The notes below the pieces were generated by a model. That model searched no databases. It saw nothing but the letters and a program-made list of their open reading frames with translations, and was not told the origin of the DNA. From Spirosoma aureum (lineage in GTDB: Bacteria > Bacteroidota > Bacteroidia > Cytophagales > Spirosomataceae): 64,000 nucleotides of DNA. The stretch's first letter is position 1. Each line of letters starts with the position of its first letter. This document shows, piece after piece, positions 52,736 through 61,686 of this stretch. The translations under genes and the position numbers were made by a program. The stretch is from positions 2,068,501 through 2,132,500 of the forward strand of contig NZ_CP050063.1 in assembly GCF_011604685.1 (NCBI RefSeq), given 5' to 3'.

Positions 52736-53665
52736 TTAAGGAGACGAAGGCCGATTAACCAGTAAAACACCAACCAGAATGACAGCCAGAGCCGCAATTT
52801 GCCGCTCCGTTATTACCTCGTTGGCCAGTGCCCAGCCGAGCAATACGGCTACCACCGGATTAACGTAAGCGTAGGTGCCTACCACGGCTGGTGGGCGTAC
52901 CTGAAGTAACCACAGATACGATAAATACGCGACAATCGATCCAAACACAATCATATAAACCAGAGCCGTCCAGGTTCGAACCGTTACCTGATCGAAACTA
53001 AATCCTGACCACTCACCCAGTAGCCAGCTCACCAAGGCACAGAACAGGCTGGCTGCCAGCAATTGGATGGCTGCATTCAGGATGGTTGAGCCTGGGGCTG
53101 TGCGGTATCGGGAATAAAGTGATCCGACTGCCCAGCAAATCGTACCCGTTAAAATAACCGCTACGCTTGGCCAGTACATACTGGCCTTTGCCTGCGATAC
53201 AAACGCGGCCGGATCTTCGCTGAAAAGCAACAGAATACCACCAAATCCAAGTAAAAGCCCCACTAAACGGAGTTTAGCCGTGCGATACGTTGCCCATTGT
53301 GGGCGATCGAGTACTACGAACCAGAGCGGTAAGGTCGTAACCAGAATAGCTGCCAGACCGGTTGGCAGGTATTGTTCAGCCCAGATGACCGAACCAGTGC
53401 CTCCTCCCAGCATCAATGTACCAGCCAGTGCGTTACGTGGGAGCGCCATACGCATATCTACCCGCTCTCCCTGCATACGACACCAGCTGAATAGTAACCC
53501 ACCGGCAATGAAGAACCGAAGCGACGCCATTAGAAAAGGGGGCAGACTTTCCAGGCCGATCAGGGCAGCTATATAGGTTGATCCCCAGATCAGGTAAATA
53601 GCTGCGAATGCGAGTACGACCGTCCAGGACGTTGAGAGAGCACGCGGCTGCGTTTGTGTTGTCAT
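52736..53665 (-). CDS. EamA-family drug/metabolite transporter
   Basis: A 309-aa inner-membrane protein with ten predicted helices in two EamA repeats, starting AIYLIWGSTYIAALIGLESL as in YedA/RhaT-type permeases. GSVIWAEQYLPTGLAAIL and PVVAVLLGWALANEVITERQ are the conserved ends of each repeat. It probably exports amino acids, metabolites or xenobiotics. It is transcribed leftward from ATG 53665, divergent from a tiny frame at 53742. Confidence 0.9.
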   Translation of the reverse strand: MTTQTQPRALSTSWTVVLAFAAIYLIWGSTYIAALIGLESLPPFLMASLRFFIAGGLLFSWCRMQGERVDMRMALPRNALAGTLMLGGGTGSVIWAEQYLPTGLAAILVTTLPLWFVVLDRPQWATYRTAKLRLVGLLLGFGGILLLFSEDPAAFVSQAKASMYWPSVAVILTGTICWAVGSLYSRYRTAPGSTILNAAIQLLAASLFCALVSWLLGEWSGFSFDQVTVRTWTALVYMIVFGSIVAYLSYLWLLQVRPPAVVGTYAYVNPVVAVLLGWALANEVITERQIAALAVILVGVLLVNRPSSP

Positions 53666-53741
53666 GCCTTTCCAGGAAATAAAGCGCCTGCTTTTCTAAG
53701 TGCCAATTAATATAATTGTCAAGACTTAATTTTAGAAGATT

Positions 53742-53834
53742 ATGCTGACTCATGCGCTTTCTCAGAAAACAGCGGCAAAAATTCGACTGATCAGCGAACA
53801 GATCAGGCAGTTACAGGAAACCAATGCAAAGTAA
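53742..53834 (+). CDS. Putative 30-aa coiled-coil miniprotein
   Basis: An ATG at 53742 opens a 30-codon frame (MLTHALSQKTAAKIRLISEQ and then a second Gln/Glu-rich helix half) whose heptad-like pattern suggests one amphipathic helix. The stop overlaps an 11-bp hairpin, as expected for a short transcription unit. No family is recognised, and a fragment of a decayed gene is equally possible. Confidence 0.3.
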   Translation: MLTHALSQKTAAKIRLISEQIRQLQETNAK

Positions 53835-53855
53835 CTGGCCGTTACGGCCAGTTAC
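53831..53855. terminator. Short hairpin after the miniprotein frame
   Basis: GTAACTGGCCG at 53831-53841 and CGGCCAGTTAC at 53845-53855 pair over 11 bp around TTA. No T-tract follows. It overlaps the stop codon of the small frame. Confidence 0.5.
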
Positions 53856-53945
53856 CCTGCCCAATGTGGCGTTGTGGCTGTTTTAGAGTGCGCACCCTGA
53901 CAACCTGAGGCAAACCCCAGTTTCAGCGGGTAAAGGGTCAGACGA

Positions 53946-54890
53946 CTATACGGTTACAATCAGTTTGCCTTTTGTTTTGCCGGTCTCAACCAGTGTATGC
54001 GCTTCGGGAAACTGATCGAACGTAAATGTATCGGATACATGGGACTGTAGCGTGCCATTGGCCATCCGATCGGCAATTTGACGCATGTCATCGCCATTTG
54101 ACATTACACCCTGCCGGAAGCCATTGATTCCTTTGGCCTGCGTTTTTTCGGTTATAACGGCTTTGTTGCCAACGATACCCACAAGGGCACCACCCGGCCG
54201 GATAATGTTCAGCGATCGCTCAAACGTATCCCGCCCGATCGGATCCAGCACAAAATCAATGTCGGTTAGCACCTGGTCGAATTTCTGAGACGTATAGTCG
54301 ATGTGTTCATCGGCCCCCAACTCCAGCACAAAGTCACGATTGGCAGCTGATGACGTACCAATCACATAGGCTCCCAGATGCTTTGCCAGTTGTACGGCAT
54401 AATGCCCAACACCACCCGCTGCCGCATGAATGAGGACCCGATCGCCCGGTTTGATCTTAACAAAATTGACCAGTGACTGCCAGGCGGTCAGGGCTGCGAG
54501 GGTGGCAGCAGCAGCGGATTCATGGGACACAAGATCGGGTTTTAGCGCAAGTTGCGCAGCCGGAGCCGACACATACTCGGCATAGGCCTGACCGTGGCCG
54601 GGAAAGCGTACCATGCCAAAGACCGCATCGCCCGGTTTGAAATTGGTAACATCGCTACCGATTTCAGTGATTATCCCCGAAATATCCCACCCTAATATAA
54701 CGGGCTCACCAGCCTTAGGGGTAAACCAGGGTGGAAACTGGCGACTGGTTCGAAGAAAGGCATCCACCGGGTTTATACTAATGGCTTTTGTCTGAACCAG
54801 TACGTCGGTTGGAGCTAGTACTGGCATGGGTAGGTCGGCCAGAATTAGCTTGTCAACCCCTCCCGGTTCTTTAAGAATTACCGCTTTCAT
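53946..54890 (-). CDS. NADP-dependent MDR oxidoreductase (quinone-reductase-like)
   Basis: A 314-aa medium-chain dehydrogenase/reductase without structural zinc ligands. The N-terminal GroES-like half has SINPVDAFLRTSRQF and GWDISGII; the Rossmann half has HAAAGGVGHYAVQLAKHLGA (AxxGxxG) and DFVLDPIGRDTFERSL. It fits the zeta-crystallin/quinone oxidoreductase or 2-alkenal reductase group, using NADPH to reduce electrophilic double bonds or quinones. It is transcribed alone, starting at ATG 54890. Confidence 0.9.
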   Translation of the reverse strand: MKAVILKEPGGVDKLILADLPMPVLAPTDVLVQTKAISINPVDAFLRTSRQFPPWFTPKAGEPVILGWDISGIITEIGSDVTNFKPGDAVFGMVRFPGHGQAYAEYVSAPAAQLALKPDLVSHESAAAATLAALTAWQSLVNFVKIKPGDRVLIHAAAGGVGHYAVQLAKHLGAYVIGTSSAANRDFVLELGADEHIDYTSQKFDQVLTDIDFVLDPIGRDTFERSLNIIRPGGALVGIVGNKAVITEKTQAKGINGFRQGVMSNGDDMRQIADRMANGTLQSHVSDTFTFDQFPEAHTLVETGKTKGKLIVTV

Positions 54891-55434
54891 GTCTAGTTAA
54901 TTAATCGATTACTGTTATGGCTGACCGAAACACGATGCCAATGGATTTAGTAACGAGCGTCACCTGAATAAACTAATCAAAAAATAGGTGGGTTCTACAA
55001 ATAAAACAGCCGACTATCGGCGCGAAAAAACCGAATCGCCGGCCAGTTAGGGTTGGTGAAATACGGCGATAAAAATGACGAAAAATCACATTCATAGCAT
55101 GTTCCTATAGTTACTTAACAGGAATTTCGTGTAAAAATGCCAAAGTCATAAACTGATTTATAGAACGAGAATAATCCATGCCTTTATAAGCCGCACAGGG
55201 GTGAATTGCCAATTTATCGTCTGGAAAATGACACGGCTACCAGGGTTTAAATTTTTGATACGAAAGTGCTGATTGACTAACTCGCAGCATTGCCTGAAGA
55301 TAATTTATTCGACAGTTAATAGTTCCGGTTCATGGCTCAATTCCGGGAGTTCAGTTCAGAATTGATTGATATTCGCTCATCTTGTACCTATTCTTGTTTC
55401 CCAATTGCGACGTGTTAACCTCTTTACTGATACT
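54891..55434. other. 544-bp intergenic region with a possible decayed coding frame
   Basis: No intact gene is present. On the plus strand at about 55178-55322 one frame reads protein-like text (LYKPHRGELPIYRLENDTAT; then IFDTKVLID; then LAALPEDNLFDS) interrupted by two in-frame stops, as in a decayed gene. The flanks are AT-rich and show no clear hairpin. The cupin promoter is presumably within the last 100 bp. Confidence 0.35.
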
Positions 55435-55986
55435 ATGGCTTATCAAAATAAACTAGTTCAGAATAAAATAACCGGCCAGAACATCCGGTTTTTGCAGACA
55501 GCTGCCGACACGAACGGCAAACTGCTGGAGATGGAATCGACCTATCGCGCGCACTCAAAAGAGCCAACGGCACACTATCATCCCTTTCAGGAAGAAGATT
55601 TCGAAATTCTGGCCGGAGAGCTTACTGTTCAGCTGGATGGGCAATTGAAGATTCTGAAAAAGGGTGATAAACTGCATGTTCCGGCCAATACCGTCCATGC
55701 CATGTGGAATGCGTCTGACGGTGAGACCGTCATCAACTGGCAGGTAAGGCCAGCCATGGACACCGAGCAACTGCTCGAAACGGCAAATGGGCTCGCCAGC
55801 GATGGTAAAGTGAAGGCAACCGGAATGCCACCACTGTTGCAGACGGCACTCATGGCCAACCATTTTTCGAATGTTTTCAGGATTGCTAAACCACCGTTTG
55901 CCGTGCAGAAAATCCTGTTTACGCTCCTGACGCCGTTTGCCTATCTTGCTGGTTATAAGCCGACCTATAAGAAATACCTCGACTAA
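55435..55986 (+). CDS. Cupin domain protein
   Basis: From ATG 55435 the product is 183 aa. A single RmlC-type cupin spans about residues 35-110, with the metal ligands in TAHYHPFQEEDFEILAGE (His-x-His and Glu) and PANTVHAMWNAS (His). The C-terminal 60 residues are hydrophobic (FAVQKILFTLLTPFAYLAGY), so the protein may associate with the membrane. Function is unknown; a small-molecule binding or dioxygenase role is typical. The TTG at 55366 is rejected as it adds a non-conserved extension. Confidence 0.85.
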   Translation: MAYQNKLVQNKITGQNIRFLQTAADTNGKLLEMESTYRAHSKEPTAHYHPFQEEDFEILAGELTVQLDGQLKILKKGDKLHVPANTVHAMWNASDGETVINWQVRPAMDTEQLLETANGLASDGKVKATGMPPLLQTALMANHFSNVFRIAKPPFAVQKILFTLLTPFAYLAGYKPTYKKYLD

Positions 55987-56230
55987 GGAGTTTCTTTGCC
56001 ATTATTAGATGAATCGGAGACCGTCTCTACAGCGTACAATGGCCTAACCCTTATTGCCCAGTGCCGTATACGGGTCGATGGCGAGGTTCTACGGCTGGCT
56101 GCTGCGGGGTACGTTTTGTGAATAGAAAGCTACCGGGAACCGGGGCAACCCAGGACTCGCAACTTACGCTAAAATCTATATCTTTACTGGAAAGCGCTGT
56201 TGTAGCCGTATTTTCTACACATCAGTAAGC

Positions 56231-57277
56231 ATGAAGCCGTTCAACGACACAAAACTGCGAATTTTTGGGCCCATCGTACTGTTTGTGTTCGGCACTATCT
56301 TTTTTCGGCTGAACTGGTATTTCGAACTGTCTTTCCCGGATTTAGTCAAATCTGATCTGATTGCCTTAGCCGCTGGCTTTACCTGCTGGGAAGTAGCCCG
56401 GCGGGTTATCATGTCGTTACAACGTCGTTTTCCCGATTTGTCTCAAACACAAACGCGCTTCAAATGGCTGTTGGCAATGGCTCCGGTATTGGTCAATTTT
56501 GCCTGGTTTATTCGGTATGTAGCCCAGAATGTGGCGAATGACAGCGTTTGGGAGTTGCCTGATTTCGTCGACTATACTTATTCGATTGGGATTCAAATTT
56601 TTTATTGTTGTGTCTACATGGTGATTTACGAAGGAATTTATAGCCTGCGTAAATGGAAACAGACGCATGCAGAGAAGGAAGCCCTCCGGAAAACTGCGTT
56701 ACAGAGCCAGCTCGAAGAACTAAAAAGCCAGATCAACCCCCATTTTCTATTCAATTCGCTCAATTCGCTATCAGCCCTGATTGGCGAAAATCCTGCTCAG
56801 GCCGAAACCTTCGTCGATGAGATCAGCAGCGTTTATCGGTATTTATTGCGTAACAATGAGGATCGACTCACGTCCTTGCGCGATGAGCTGGCTTTCATTG
56901 AGTCGTATTATCACCTGTTGAAAACCCGCTATGGTGACGGTATTGACATTTATATGGCTGTCGATCCGCAATATGACGACTATCTGCTGCCACCACTAAC
57001 GTTGCAGATGCTGGTGGAAAATGCTGTTAAACACAACGTAATTCTGCCGGAATTGCCGTTGCAGATTGACATACGGGTGCAGAATGAACAGCTTATTGTT
57101 CAGAATAATCTTCAGCGTAAAACAACCAAAGTCGCTTCAAATCGCATTGGATTAGCGAACATTCTGACCAAATACAAACTGCTGGGTGAAGATCAGGTAT
57201 CAATTGAAGACGATGAAGACTATTTTACAGTACGATTGCCCTTGCTGCGTGCCCACCAATTGACGACTACCTTGTAA
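56231..57277 (+). CDS. LytS-type sensor histidine kinase (type A of the four-kinase cluster)
   Basis: A 348-aa kinase with four N-terminal membrane helices (IFGPIVLFVFGTIFF and others to about residue 130), a coiled linker and a His_kinase domain. INPHFLFNSLNSLSALIGE holds the phospho-His (His171). The catalytic part has LVENAVKHNV as N box, but the G1 box is degenerate (VQNNLQRK for DxGxG), with only the G2-like IGLANI kept. Type-A marks are LLRNNEDRLTSLRDEL and IGLANILTKYKLLG. No periplasmic sensor domain is present, so the membrane helices may sense. The second kinase starts 3 bp after its stop. Confidence 0.9.
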   Translation: MKPFNDTKLRIFGPIVLFVFGTIFFRLNWYFELSFPDLVKSDLIALAAGFTCWEVARRVIMSLQRRFPDLSQTQTRFKWLLAMAPVLVNFAWFIRYVAQNVANDSVWELPDFVDYTYSIGIQIFYCCVYMVIYEGIYSLRKWKQTHAEKEALRKTALQSQLEELKSQINPHFLFNSLNSLSALIGENPAQAETFVDEISSVYRYLLRNNEDRLTSLRDELAFIESYYHLLKTRYGDGIDIYMAVDPQYDDYLLPPLTLQMLVENAVKHNVILPELPLQIDIRVQNEQLIVQNNLQRKTTKVASNRIGLANILTKYKLLGEDQVSIEDDEDYFTVRLPLLRAHQLTTTL

Positions 57278-57280
57278 TTC

Positions 57281-58330
57281 ATGACGACATCCTTCAACGA
57301 TAGCAAACTCCGTATTTGGGGACCCATTGGGTTGTTTGCGTTCGTTGCGCTATTTTTTCGACTGGATTGGTATCTCAGACTGCCTTTTCGAACGCTCGTA
57401 ATCAATGATCTGATTGGTTTATCGATCGGGCTACTTTGGTGGCAACTGGCGCGGTGGGTCGTTTTGCAGCTTCAGACCCATTATCCCGGCCTGCACAATA
57501 GCCGGAAACGCTTGCTCTGGTTGTTGATACTGCTGCCTGTTATGGCGAATCTGGCCTGGTTTGTGCGCCAGACTACCCGATTCGTGCTGGATGGAAATAT
57601 CTGGTATTTTTCGAAACTGATTGAATATTCGCGGGCCGTTGGCATGCAGTTTTTTTACCACTGCGCTTATTTTGTGATTTATGAAGGTGCTTATGTGCTT
57701 AAAGAATGGCGAAAAGCGCAGATCGAGAAAGACGAATTAACAAAACGGAATCTCCAGAGCCAGTTGGTTTCGCTGAAAAATCAGGTGAGTCCGCATTTCC
57801 TGTTCAACAGCCTTAATTCCATTTCGTCGCTGATTGCCGAAAATCCCCATCAGGCCGAAGCCTTCGTGGATGAACTGGCGAGCGTGTACCGGTATCTGTT
57901 GCAGGCGGGTGAACGCGAGCTGACTACCTTGCGTAACGAACTGACCTTTATCGAGTCGTATTCGTATCTGCTTAAGATGCGTTATGGCGCAGGGCTTGAG
58001 TTAACGATTTCGGTCGACCCGGCTTATTCCCATTACTTAATGCCACCACTAACCTTACAACTGCTTCTCGAAAACGCCCTTAAACACAATGCCTTTTTGC
58101 CCGATCGGCCCTTGAAGATCACAATTCGTACGATTCAGGGCTATAAGCTGATCGTCGAAAATACGATCCAGCGTAAGCGGGTGCGGGTAGAAACGGCAGG
58201 CGCCGGATTGTCGAATATGGCCACTAAATACCAGGTACTCGATCAGCCAACGCCAACCATCGAAGAACTGGACGATTGTTTTCGGGTAACCTTGCCGCTT
58301 TTAGTCGACCACGAATCACTTGTCCATTAA
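57281..58330 (+). CDS. LytS-type sensor histidine kinase (type B of the four-kinase cluster)
   Basis: A 349-aa paralogue whose membrane part closely resembles the preceding kinase (LRIWGPIGLFAFVALFFRLD against LRIFGPIVLFVFGTIFFRLN), evidence of tandem duplication. The His block reads VSPHFLFNSLNSISSLIAEN (His172), with Ser where the other three have Asn. Type-B marks are LLQAGERELTTLRNEL and GLSNMATKYQVLDQP. The G1 box is degenerate (VENTIQRK). It ends 11 bp from the stop of the converging LytTR regulator and must reach that regulator in trans or by protein contact. Confidence 0.9.
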   Translation: MTTSFNDSKLRIWGPIGLFAFVALFFRLDWYLRLPFRTLVINDLIGLSIGLLWWQLARWVVLQLQTHYPGLHNSRKRLLWLLILLPVMANLAWFVRQTTRFVLDGNIWYFSKLIEYSRAVGMQFFYHCAYFVIYEGAYVLKEWRKAQIEKDELTKRNLQSQLVSLKNQVSPHFLFNSLNSISSLIAENPHQAEAFVDELASVYRYLLQAGERELTTLRNELTFIESYSYLLKMRYGAGLELTISVDPAYSHYLMPPLTLQLLLENALKHNAFLPDRPLKITIRTIQGYKLIVENTIQRKRVRVETAGAGLSNMATKYQVLDQPTPTIEELDDCFRVTLPLLVDHESLVH

Positions 58331-58341
58331 GTAGAACGTAG

Positions 58342-59151
58342 TTATTTTCCCATCCACTTTTTGAAATCGGTGGCCCGTTCGCGGCTTACCAGAACCTCTT
58401 CGTCGGTAGCCGGTTTGAGTATAAGTTTAAGCTTATTGTTGAAGTAGGGGTGGATCTGCTGGACCGTATTGATCTGGACAATAAATTGGCGATTGGCCCG
58501 GAAAAACTGTGCTGGATCAAGCATTTTTTCCAGCTCATCAAGTGGATAATCCAGTGAATATTTCTGGTTTGCGTGCGTGCGAAACAAGCTGACGCCTTCT
58601 TCCGAATAAAAATAGGCAATGTCGCTGACTTCAATTGGTACCCACTGCTGCCGGTGTTTGACCAGAAAGCGACGCCGGTAATCGGTCGGCTGGATTTGCT
58701 GCCGGAGCTGCTGAACCAGCGCGTCGATATCCATTACGCCCACATCACTGGTTTTCGGTTCAATCGTGTCGCCGTTATCGGCAACCGTACGCTTGTATTT
58801 GGCCAGACTGGCCTCTAGTTCGTGCCGTTTGATGGGCTTCAATAAATAGTCGATACTATTGACTTTGAAAGCCCTGAGCGCATATTCGTCGTAGGAAGTT
58901 GTAAAAATAACCGGCGCACCAACCGTTGTTTGCTCGAAGATTTCGAAGCTTTGTCCGTCGGCCAGTTCGATATCCATTAGAATTAAGTCGGGCGCAGATG
59001 GCTGACCGGGGCCATTGGCGTTGAGCCAGGCAACCGACGATCGTACACTGGCTGCGGTGCCAACAATCTGAATGGTTGGGTCTACATCCAGCAAAAGCTT
59101 GGATAGTTTCCGAACAGCTAATTCTTCATCTTCAATTAAAAATACGTTCAT
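58342..59151 (-). CDS. LytTR-family response regulator of the four-kinase cluster
   Basis: A 269-aa regulator: receiver with NVFLIEDEELAVRKLSKLLL, the phospho-Asp in LILMDIELADGQSFEI, and LLKPIKRHELE; then a LytTR domain at about 165-265 (VSDIAYFYSEEGVSLFRTHA, FFRANRQFIVQINTVQQIHP). It is the only regulator for four neighbouring kinases: two end-to-end with it and two upstream on the same strand. The receiver is of usual length with a linker of about 45 residues. A TAnnTTTG box lies 78 bp upstream of its ATG. Confidence 0.92.
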   Translation of the reverse strand: MNVFLIEDEELAVRKLSKLLLDVDPTIQIVGTAASVRSSVAWLNANGPGQPSAPDLILMDIELADGQSFEIFEQTTVGAPVIFTTSYDEYALRAFKVNSIDYLLKPIKRHELEASLAKYKRTVADNGDTIEPKTSDVGVMDIDALVQQLRQQIQPTDYRRRFLVKHRQQWVPIEVSDIAYFYSEEGVSLFRTHANQKYSLDYPLDELEKMLDPAQFFRANRQFIVQINTVQQIHPYFNNKLKLILKPATDEEVLVSRERATDFKKWMGK

Positions 59152-59228
59152 AGGGTCGCTACCTTGAGGGTGAGGTTAAGTTTCTGGCCTGGTTATGTTA
59201 CAAAATGATAAAAGAAGCACTATTTATC

Positions 59229-59236
59229 CAAAATTA
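59229..59236 (-). promoter_or_regulatory. Candidate -7 box (TAATTTTG) for the LytTR regulator
   Basis: On the minus strand TAATTTTG matches TAnnTTTG exactly, 78 bp upstream of the regulator ATG at 59151 in a 160-bp gap after the kinase gene. This would let the regulator be expressed independently of the two kinases upstream. Confidence 0.35.
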
Positions 59237-59311
59237 TATTGCTTGAACTGATATAAGTGAGCCATGAAACGGTGCTTTCTGCCTATGAAACCACGCATTT
59301 CCGGGGTAGAA

Positions 59312-60352
59312 TTACTCAGAATTGGCTAGTAATGGCAAGGTTACACTAAAAGTCTGATCATTTTCCTGAATGCTTACCGAACCCTGGCCAAGCAGTTGAT
59401 ATTTAGTAGTTATGTTGGATAAGCCTACCCGGTTTGAGGGCACCCGAATATTTTTTCGCTGCACATTATTTTGTACTTCCAGCCTTCCATCCGGCGTTGT
59501 GGCGATGCGAATCGTGAGCGGTTGCTGGGGAAGAATGATATTATGCTTCACTACGTTTTCAATCAAAATTTGAAGCGTTAGTGGAGGAAGCAGATAGTCG
59601 GCTAAGGCAGGATCAATAGCAAGCCTTAGCTGAATACCGTCGCCATAGCGTGTATTGAGCAGATGAAAATACGATTGAGCGAACTGAATTTCCTGACTTA
59701 GCGTAGCGAGTTCGGTCTCATTACTTCGGAGCAGATAGCGATACACACTGCTCATTTCTTCCACAAATCGTTCGGCCTGATCGGGGTCATCTTCAATCAG
59801 CGACGATAACGAATTGAGCGAATTGAATAAAAAATGGGGGTTGATCTGGCTTTTTAATCCATCGAGCTGGCTTTGGAGATTAGCTTTTTTTAGCTGTTCG
59901 GTTTCAATGAGCGTTTGTTCCCAGTGCGTAAAAGCAAAAACACCTTCATAAACCGTAATGACCATAACAACCACCAGCAGGTCATAGGTATAAGCCCACC
60001 CCAACCAGCCCGGATAAACAGGAAATGCTGGTGAGGCAACCACTTTATATAATCCATAAATAACCGATATTGTCAGGCATGATTGAAGACCGGTTAGAAT
60101 AAACATAAAAAGAATGCGCCGGGGAGTCTGCTGAGAGTACGGAAAATGCTGATTGATATAAATGGAAATAGCGTTGTTGGCCAACCAGTTACCATAGGAA
60201 AGCAAACCCGCCGAGAGGGTAGCAAATCCGAAAATCTGCCAGTTTTGCCAGTATACATTTCTCAGCAGAATCCAGTTCAGAATAAACACAAAAACGGGCA
60301 ATACGACTAACTGCAATGTGCTGTCCTGTTCTGTGTAGCTGAATCGTTTCAT
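59312..60352 (-). CDS. LytS-type sensor histidine kinase (type A' of the four-kinase cluster)
   Basis: From ATG 60352 the product is 346 aa with four membrane helices (LVVLPVFVFILNWILL, FGFATLSAGLLSYGNW and two more), a coiled linker and the His block INPHFLFNSLNSLSSLIEDD (His173). It shares type-A marks with the kinase at 56.2 kb: LLRSNETELATLSQEI and VGLSNITTKYQLLG. The G1 box is degenerate (VQNNVQRK). Its ATG lies 4 bp after the stop of the B' kinase gene. The longer frame to 60475 runs inside the upstream gene and is rejected. Confidence 0.9.
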   Translation of the reverse strand: MKRFSYTEQDSTLQLVVLPVFVFILNWILLRNVYWQNWQIFGFATLSAGLLSYGNWLANNAISIYINQHFPYSQQTPRRILFMFILTGLQSCLTISVIYGLYKVVASPAFPVYPGWLGWAYTYDLLVVVMVITVYEGVFAFTHWEQTLIETEQLKKANLQSQLDGLKSQINPHFLFNSLNSLSSLIEDDPDQAERFVEEMSSVYRYLLRSNETELATLSQEIQFAQSYFHLLNTRYGDGIQLRLAIDPALADYLLPPLTLQILIENVVKHNIILPQQPLTIRIATTPDGRLEVQNNVQRKNIRVPSNRVGLSNITTKYQLLGQGSVSIQENDQTFSVTLPLLANSE

Positions 60353-60356
60353 CCGA

Positions 60357-61445
60357 CTACTGGGTTTCGGCGATAAAATTCTCCTGGGTCTGCGACGTAC
60401 GGACCAGCGGAATCTGAACAGTAAACAGGTGACTGTCGTCTTCAATAATAGGTCGGGGTAGACCAAGGGTTTCAAAGCGGGTGGCCAGCCTGCTTAGTCC
60501 GCCTGGTTGCGTTGACACGGTCAGTTTCTTACGCTGAATACCATTACTAATTTCCAGGTTGCCGTCGTTGGTCGTTAGGATACAAATTGTCAGTGGCTGT
60601 TCAGGTAACAGCAGATTGTGGCGTAGGGCGTTTTCAATGAGTGTCTGGATGGTGAGCGGAGGGAGCCACCGATCCGAAAACTGGTCATCGACCCGGATGT
60701 CCCAGTGAATAGTCGTTCCGAAGCGTGTATCGAGCAGATAACGATACGCTGTAAAAAACGTCATCTCATCGCAGAGCGTTACAATGGGGCGTTGTCCGGC
60801 CTGTAGCAGGTATCGATAAACACTCGATAACTCATCCAGAAACGCACAGGCCCTCGTTCTGTCTTCGGCAATGAGCGCCGATAGCGAATTGAGCGAGTTG
60901 AACAGGAAATGCGGATTCACCTGATTTTTCAGTCGATCATATTGTTGTTGCAGACCTGCTTTTTTCAGCGCTTCAGCTTCCTGTAAAGCTTCCCGGTATT
61001 TCTGGAGGTAATAGATGACCTCATAGATAGTCCCGACAATGAGCACCCAAACCAGACTGACGGCTATAAATTTACCATATACCTCACCCGTAGCCGGAAT
61101 ACTGCTCAGCCCGGTTGCGCCTGAGAGCCAGACAATCATAGCCTGCATACTGGCTGTGATCGCCAGGTAGCCGCCAAACGTAATAAATACTCGTTTACGG
61201 GTTTGTTTAATGTCGGAATATCGCCGACGGATGTACATCAGCCATTGCAGGGTCACATGCCACATGAGCGAAGCATAGCCGATACCAACAAGCGACCAGC
61301 CTACGTAGAGCCGCAGGTTGTAGTAGCCCTCCCTTAAAAAGAGGAGATTAGCCAGCAGGACCGCCAGTGGAATAACAAACCAGCGGAGCCATTTGTCGTT
61401 AGGATGTTCCAAAAGCGATTTTGGTTGAACAAAACGGGGAATCAC
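60357..61445 (-). CDS. LytS-type sensor histidine kinase (type B' of the four-kinase cluster)
   Basis: A 362-aa kinase starting at GTG 61445 (no ATG precedes the first membrane helix). Four helices (FVIPLAVLLANLLFLREGYY onward) lead to the His block VNPHFLFNSLNSLSALIAED (His179). Type-B marks are LLQAGQRPIVTLCDEM and GLSRLATRFETLGLPRP, as in the kinase at 57.3 kb. The ATP region has LIENALRHNL and a degenerate G1 (ISNGIQRK). It is first in the leftward B'-A'-regulator unit; a terminator for the next upstream gene lies at 61510-61553. Confidence 0.9.
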   Translation of the reverse strand: MIPRFVQPKSLLEHPNDKWLRWFVIPLAVLLANLLFLREGYYNLRLYVGWSLVGIGYASLMWHVTLQWLMYIRRRYSDIKQTRKRVFITFGGYLAITASMQAMIVWLSGATGLSSIPATGEVYGKFIAVSLVWVLIVGTIYEVIYYLQKYREALQEAEALKKAGLQQQYDRLKNQVNPHFLFNSLNSLSALIAEDRTRACAFLDELSSVYRYLLQAGQRPIVTLCDEMTFFTAYRYLLDTRFGTTIHWDIRVDDQFSDRWLPPLTIQTLIENALRHNLLLPEQPLTICILTTNDGNLEISNGIQRKKLTVSTQPGGLSRLATRFETLGLPRPIIEDDSHLFTVQIPLVRTSQTQENFIAETQ

Positions 61446-61509
61446 GATGCGGGTAAAATTAATGATTTTTCGATCTCACAGGTAGTCAACCGCTTATGGG
61501 TTGGTAATG

Positions 61510-61553
61510 TAAAAATAAAAGCCCACTCACCTTCCGAAAATGGTGAGTGGGCT
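61510..61553 (-). terminator. Intrinsic terminator of the helical exported protein gene
   Basis: Arms 61520-61531 and 61542-61553 pair perfectly over 12 bp around a 10-nt loop; on the minus strand the hairpin is followed by TTTTATTTTTAC. It ends transcripts of the gene at 61687-62616 before the B' kinase. Confidence 0.8.
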
Positions 61554-61686
61554 CATGTGACAAATTCAGAGGATGAAACGGTATTTTAGGTAATGGATTG
61601 ACGAAGTGTCCCAGAATGAGTTAATGAATTGAGGACTTCAGTTGCTATTTTTCCATACTTACGTACTGTGGCCTGTCTGTGTTAAC

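Noticed and set aside
53700..53735. TTGACA/TATTAAT-like sigma70 motif upstream of the EamA gene
   Set aside because: The two boxes are only a few bases apart and the organism appears to use the Bacteroidota-type promoter.
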